Origin: Brevibacillus sp.
GTDB taxonomy: Bacteria; Bacillota; Bacilli; Brevibacillales; Brevibacillaceae
Assembly: GCA_017656235.1 (NCBI GenBank)
Contig: JACDOF010000005.1
Span: forward strand, 1 to 64,000
Length of the DNA stretch: 64,000 nucleotides
Direction: 5' to 3'
A program made the position numbers and the translations under genes. Each line of letters begins with the position of its first letter. Position 1 is the first letter of the stretch. Below the pieces are notes generated by a model, which was given only the letters and a program-made list of their open reading frames with translations, did not search any database and was not told the origin of the DNA. Positions 61,011 to 64,000 of the stretch are shown piece by piece.

Positions 61011-61598
61011 GTGAATCTGGTCCCAATCGTGGTGGAGCAGACCAATCGGGGAGAGAGATCCTACGACATCTACTCCCGCTTGCTGAAGGATCGCATCATC
61101 TTTGTCGGATCGGCGATTGACGACAACGTGGCCAATGCCGTTGTCGCCCAACTGCTCTTCCTTGCCGCGGAAGACCCGGAAAAAGACATTCATCTCTACA
61201 TCAATTCTCCCGGCGGTTCGACGACGGCCGGGATGGCCATCTACGATACCATGCAGTATATCAAGCCGGACGTATCCACGATCTGTGTCGGGATGGCCGC
61301 CTCGATGGGAGCGATCCTGCTGGCCGCCGGAGCCAAAGGAAAACGCTGCGCTTTGCCCAATTCGGAAGTAATGATTCACCAACCCTGGGGCGGGGCGCAG
61401 GGACAGGCGTCCGATCTCAAAATCCAGGCGGAGCGGATTTTGAAGACAAGGGCGATGCTGGCCGGGATCATTGCGGAACGAAGCGGTCAGCCGCTGGAGA
61501 AAGTAGAGCGAGATATGGATCGTGACTTCTTCCTGTCGGCGGAAGAAGCAAAGGCGTACGGTTTGATTGACAAGGTGATCGAGCAGGCGGCTCGATAA
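61011..61598 (+). CDS. clpP: ATP-dependent Clp protease proteolytic subunit
   Basis: 195 residues, GTG start at 61011 with GAGGAGG upstream. Catalytic triad Ser98 ([11 protein letters not shown]), His123 ([10 protein letters not shown]) and Asp172 ([12 protein letters not shown]), plus [21 protein letters not shown] standard-length ClpP, the barrel peptidase that works with ClpX/ClpC. No clpX or trigger factor is adjacent. Its position behind an ArsR-type regulator and a small protein is not the usual housekeeping context, so it may be a second, regulated copy. Confidence 0.95.
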   Translation: MNLVPIVVEQTNRGERSYDIYSRLLKDRIIFVGSAIDDNVANAVVAQLLFLAAEDPEKDIHLYINSPGGSTTAGMAIYDTMQYIKPDVSTICVGMAASMGAILLAAGAKGKRCALPNSEVMIHQPWGGAQGQASDLKIQAERILKTRAMLAGIIAERSGQPLEKVERDMDRDFFLSAEEAKAYGLIDKVIEQAAR

Positions 61599-61619
61599 GG
61601 AAATAAATCATACGGAAAA

Positions 61620-61663
61620 GCGTCAGACCAGCGGTGCACAGCGAAGTCTGACGCATTTCTTTT
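61620..61663 (+). terminator. clpP terminator
   Basis: GCGTCAGAC (61620-61628) and GTCTGACGC (61646-61654) form a perfect 9-bp stem followed by ATTTCTTTT. Confidence 0.85.
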
Positions 61664-61701
61664 CTGCGGCGGACTTTTTGCAAGGAAGCCTCAATGGCAA
61701 T

Positions 61702-61917
61702 CCAGGGAAGGGTGCCAATTGTCCGTGACGAGCGCCTTTGCCTGGTTGGCCGAGCTTAGGAAACGTGGACGCGGGGAAAAGCGAGGGCAACGCGGCGCTG
61801 CTCTGAGCTGCTGAGCCGGTTTGCCCTCGCCCCCGCGGATCGTTTCGCAGCGGGCAGTCCTGCTTCTTTGCTGGCCAGGCAACAGCGCGAGCAGGACTTT
61901 TGGCCCCTTCGGGACAC
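61702..61917. repeat. Long copy of the palindromic intergenic element (MITE-like or structured RNA)
   Basis: Ends GAAGGGTGCCAATT (61707-61720) and TTTTGGCCCCTTC (61898-61910) are inverted repeats with the same outer flanks (CCAGG, GGGACAC) as the short copy at 51227. Between them are two strong hairpins: GCGGGG-aaaa-GCGAGGGCAA (61771-61790) pairing with TTGCCCTCGC-CCCCGC (61821-61836), and AGTCCTGC (61856-61863) pairing with GCAGGACT (61891-61898). No open frame of interest. It may be a miniature mobile element or a non-coding RNA. Confidence 0.65.
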
Positions 61918-62040
61918 TTTGTTTTCACGCTGAACAATGCTTCTTTTTTATGAATCCCTTCAGACCAAAAATGTAACAAGATAAGCTACAATAATAATGA
62001 AAAGAAATAATTGGAAAGAAATAATCGGAGGGGGAACGAC

Positions 62041-63138
62041 ATGAACCGTTATTACACCCGCTTTTGCGAGCAGTTTTCGCTGCAGGTGCCCATCATCCAG
62101 GCCGGCATGGCTGGAGGAATCACCTCGCCGGAACTGGTGGCGGCTGTCTCGGAAGCGGGCGGTCTCGGCACGCTGGCCGGCGCATACGTAAAACCGGATG
62201 AACTAAGGCAGGCGATTCGCCGGGTAAAAGAATTGACCAAGCGGCCGTTTAGCGTAAATCTGCTCTTGTACGAAGAACCGCAGACAGAAGCGGCTGCTCC
62301 GCAGCTGGTTTCCTGGCTCAATCAGCTTCGTGCCGAATTGGGGCTTGCGCCTTGGAACGGGGAAATCCCTCCTGCGGGGGAAGATGTAGATGCCTGTTTT
62401 GCCGTGATCCTGGAAGAGCGGGTGCCGGTGTTCAGCGTTGCCTTTTCCTTGCCCGGCAAGTACGGGTCGGCGGCAAAGGCTGCCGGCATGAAGCTGATCG
62501 GAATGGCCACGACACTGGACGAGGCAAAGGCGCTCCATGCAGCCGGAGTGGATGCGATCGTTGCCCAAGGAGGAGAAGCAGGCGGCCATCGTGGAACATT
62601 TGTTGTGGAGGGAAAACCGGAGGGGGAGTGTATCGGCACAATGGCGCTGGTGCCGCTTTTGGCTGACGCGCTTCCTGACGTGCCGATTATCGCAGCCGGC
62701 GGCATCATGGATGGGCGCGGTTTGGTGGCCGCCTTGTCGCTCGGGGCGGACGGCATTCAAGCAGGAACCCGCTTTTTAACTTGTCGGGAGAGTACGGCTC
62801 ACGCTGCCTATAAAGAGCGGCTGCTTACGGCGAAGGAAACAGAGCCGCGCATCACGCGGGCCTTCTCCGGCCGTCCGGCACGGGGAATCGAAAACCGGTT
62901 GATGCAGAGCTTTGCGGAAAGCGGCATCTCAGCGCTGCCGTATCCGCTGCAAAACAGCTTGACGCGCGAGATACGCGCGGCTGCCGCCCGGCGCGGCGAC
63001 AGCGAGTACATGTCGCTCTGGGCCGGACAAGGTGTCGCCTTGGCAAGGCGAAGCGACCAGTCGGCGGCTGAGATCATACAGGAATATATCAACCAGGCGG
63101 AACAGGTTATCGCGCGGTGGTGCGGTGGTGGCAGTTGA
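62041..63138 (+). CDS. Nitronate monooxygenase / NPD-like flavoprotein
   Basis: 365 residues from ATG 62041 with GGAGGGGG upstream. FMN-binding TIM barrel: VPIIQAGMAGGITSPELVAAVSEAGGLGTLAGAYVKPDELRQAIRRVKELTKRPFSVNLL, VDAIVAQGGEAGGHRGTF (catalytic and FMN-contact region), VPIIAAGGIMDGRGLVAALSLGADGIQAGTRFL. Oxidises alkyl nitronates such as propionate-3-nitronate. It is followed by a LysR-type regulator gene in the same direction, 50-60 bases away. Confidence 0.92.
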   Translation: MNRYYTRFCEQFSLQVPIIQAGMAGGITSPELVAAVSEAGGLGTLAGAYVKPDELRQAIRRVKELTKRPFSVNLLLYEEPQTEAAAPQLVSWLNQLRAELGLAPWNGEIPPAGEDVDACFAVILEERVPVFSVAFSLPGKYGSAAKAAGMKLIGMATTLDEAKALHAAGVDAIVAQGGEAGGHRGTFVVEGKPEGECIGTMALVPLLADALPDVPIIAAGGIMDGRGLVAALSLGADGIQAGTRFLTCRESTAHAAYKERLLTAKETEPRITRAFSGRPARGIENRLMQSFAESGISALPYPLQNSLTREIRAAAARRGDSEYMSLWAGQGVALARRSDQSAAEIIQEYINQAEQVIARWCGGGS

Positions 63139-63190
63139 CCATGCAGGTTTTTCAACATAACCGGCTGTTCCGACGGCTGCAGGAAGGGAG

Positions 63191-64000
63191 GTGTTTCCAA
63201 TCGACTTAAAAGTTCTGCAGACCTTTGTCGTTGCCGCTCAATACGAGAACTTCCACCAGACGGCGGAAATCCTCTACATCGCCCAACCGACCGTGACCCA
63301 GCACATCCGCCAACTGGAGCGGGAACTGGGCACGGAATTGTTCGCGAGATCGGGCAAGCGAGTCAGACTGACGCCAGCGGGGAAACGCTTTCTGCTGCAT
63401 GCCCGAACCATTCTGGAGCAGTGGAACAACGGGGTGGAGGATCTGGTTGCCTGGCGTCAGGGGTACATCGAGACGCTGCGGCTGGCGGTCTCGCCCATCA
63501 TCGCCCATACCCTGCTGCCCCATCTGATTCGCCGCTATACCAAGGCGTATCCGGAAGTAGATATCACCATCCAGATTGCCGATTCCAAAGAGATTGGTCC
63601 GCTGGTGCAGAGCGGACAGGTGGATGTCGGGCTGTCGCGGAGTGTGCCAGGCGAGCCGCAGTTGGCTACGCACTTGATCCAATACGACCCCATCGTCTTT
63701 GTCGTCCCGCCGAACGGGGGTGACATGGAAGCACCCCTCCCTGACTGGGAGCAGGAACTGACGTCGCGGCATCTGATCACCTACAACCACCCCGGGTATT
63801 GGGATGAACTGCTCTATTCCCTCCGCCAGCGGGGACTGACGTTTCGTACGATGGTCGTGTCGCGGGTAGACATTACCAAACGGTTTGTCGAGGAGGGGCT
63901 GGGCTGTTCTTTTTTGCCACGATCCGCAATCAGCCGGGAGTTGTTTGAGAATCGATTCCTTGCACTGGAGACGACCGGTTTGCCACTGCCGCATGTGGCT
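63191..64000 (+). CDS. LysR-type transcriptional regulator, truncated by the window end
   Basis: The frame runs off the right edge after about 267-270 residues. The N-terminal helix-turn-helix reads DLKVLQTFVVAAQYENFHQTAEILYIAQPTVTQHIRQLERELGTELFARSGKRVRLTPAGKRFL, typical of LysR. The effector domain follows with TLRLAVSPIIAHTLLPHLIRRYTKAYPEVDITIQIADSKEIGPLVQSGQVDVGLSRS. GTG 63191 is the only standard start, but it overlaps the GGGAGGTG site; ATC 63200 is ideally spaced and would begin exactly at the usual M-DLK position, so a rare ATC start is possible. Confidence 0.88.
   Translation, partial: MFPIDLKVLQTFVVAAQYENFHQTAEILYIAQPTVTQHIRQLERELGTELFARSGKRVRLTPAGKRFLLHARTILEQWNNGVEDLVAWRQGYIETLRLAVSPIIAHTLLPHLIRRYTKAYPEVDITIQIADSKEIGPLVQSGQVDVGLSRSVPGEPQLATHLIQYDPIVFVVPPNGGDMEAPLPDWEQELTSRHLITYNHPGYWDELLYSLRQRGLTFRTMVVSRVDITKRFVEEGLGCSFLPRSAISRELFENRFLALETTGLPLPHVA

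Overview
The window looks like chromosome of a moderately high-GC, low-endospore-to-thermophile-type member of the Bacillota, order Bacillales (Brevibacillus/Paenibacillaceae-like). The basis is strong GGAGG ribosome binding sites, frequent GTG/TTG starts, Gram-positive lipoproteins, GlpP-type antitermination, CsoR/CopZ, a ba3-type oxidase subunit and MocR/LacI/CcpA-style control. The genus is an inference. No rRNA, tRNA, CRISPR array, complete IS element or phage region was seen.

Layout. 0-2.8 kb: end of a secreted/TadG-like cluster closed by a terminator. 3.0-6.0 kb: TetR, HlyD-like adaptor and ABC-2 permease (efflux, no ATPase gene). 6.2-13.2 kb: LacI-controlled carbohydrate module (sugar isomerase-like protein, LacI, binding protein, RbsA-type ATPase, permease, Gfo/Idh/MocA dehydrogenase) with three TGTAATCGATTACA-like operators. 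13.3-15.1 kb: ArsR-MFS pair. 15.6-23.7 kb: an operon of anhydro-MurNAc kinase, a complete Dpp-type ABC importer and a beta-lactamase-fold serine hydrolase, read as peptidoglycan recycling. 23.8-27.4 kb: MFS, P1B-4 metal ATPase, and a probable Fur-family-controlled 32-residue membrane peptide.

27.5-32.6 kb is a respiration/NO-stress patch: orphan ba3 oxidase subunit I, a decayed CuA subunit II remnant, two hemerythrins (one with an apparent internal deletion), a Crp/Fnr regulator and flavohemoglobin. Two perfect TGTGA-N6-TCACA sites lie at about -41.5 of the hemerythrin and hmp promoters.

32.6-46.2 kb is a large glycerol / glycerol-3-phosphate region: glpP1, glpF, glpK, glpD1, then a dioxygenase, an AfuABC-like importer (binding protein, ATPase, fused permease), a HAD phosphatase, glpP2 and glpD2. 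The leaders of glpF, glpD1 and glpD2 each carry a GGAGA-N3-GGAGA-like direct repeat (first copy AGAGA in glpD2) whose second copy merges into the 5' arm of a terminator. The importer leader carries the same pair with N4 spacing before another terminator. This suggests that the importer belongs to the GlpP antitermination regulon and carries a phosphorylated C3 compound or similar sugar phosphate. It is the best candidate for an undescribed system here.

46.3-64 kb: a chemoreceptor pseudogene, a two-component system, a secreted protein with near-identical 49-residue repeats, copZ-csoR with a promoter-embedded operator, a DctPQM TRAP transporter with MocR regulator, BASS transporter plus SDR, a chemoreceptor, ArsR-small ORF-clpP, a structured palindromic intergenic element related to a shorter copy at 51.2 kb, a nitronate monooxygenase, and a LysR gene running off the end. 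Three separate genes (oxidase subunit II, second hemerythrin, chemoreceptor) look damaged by deletions.
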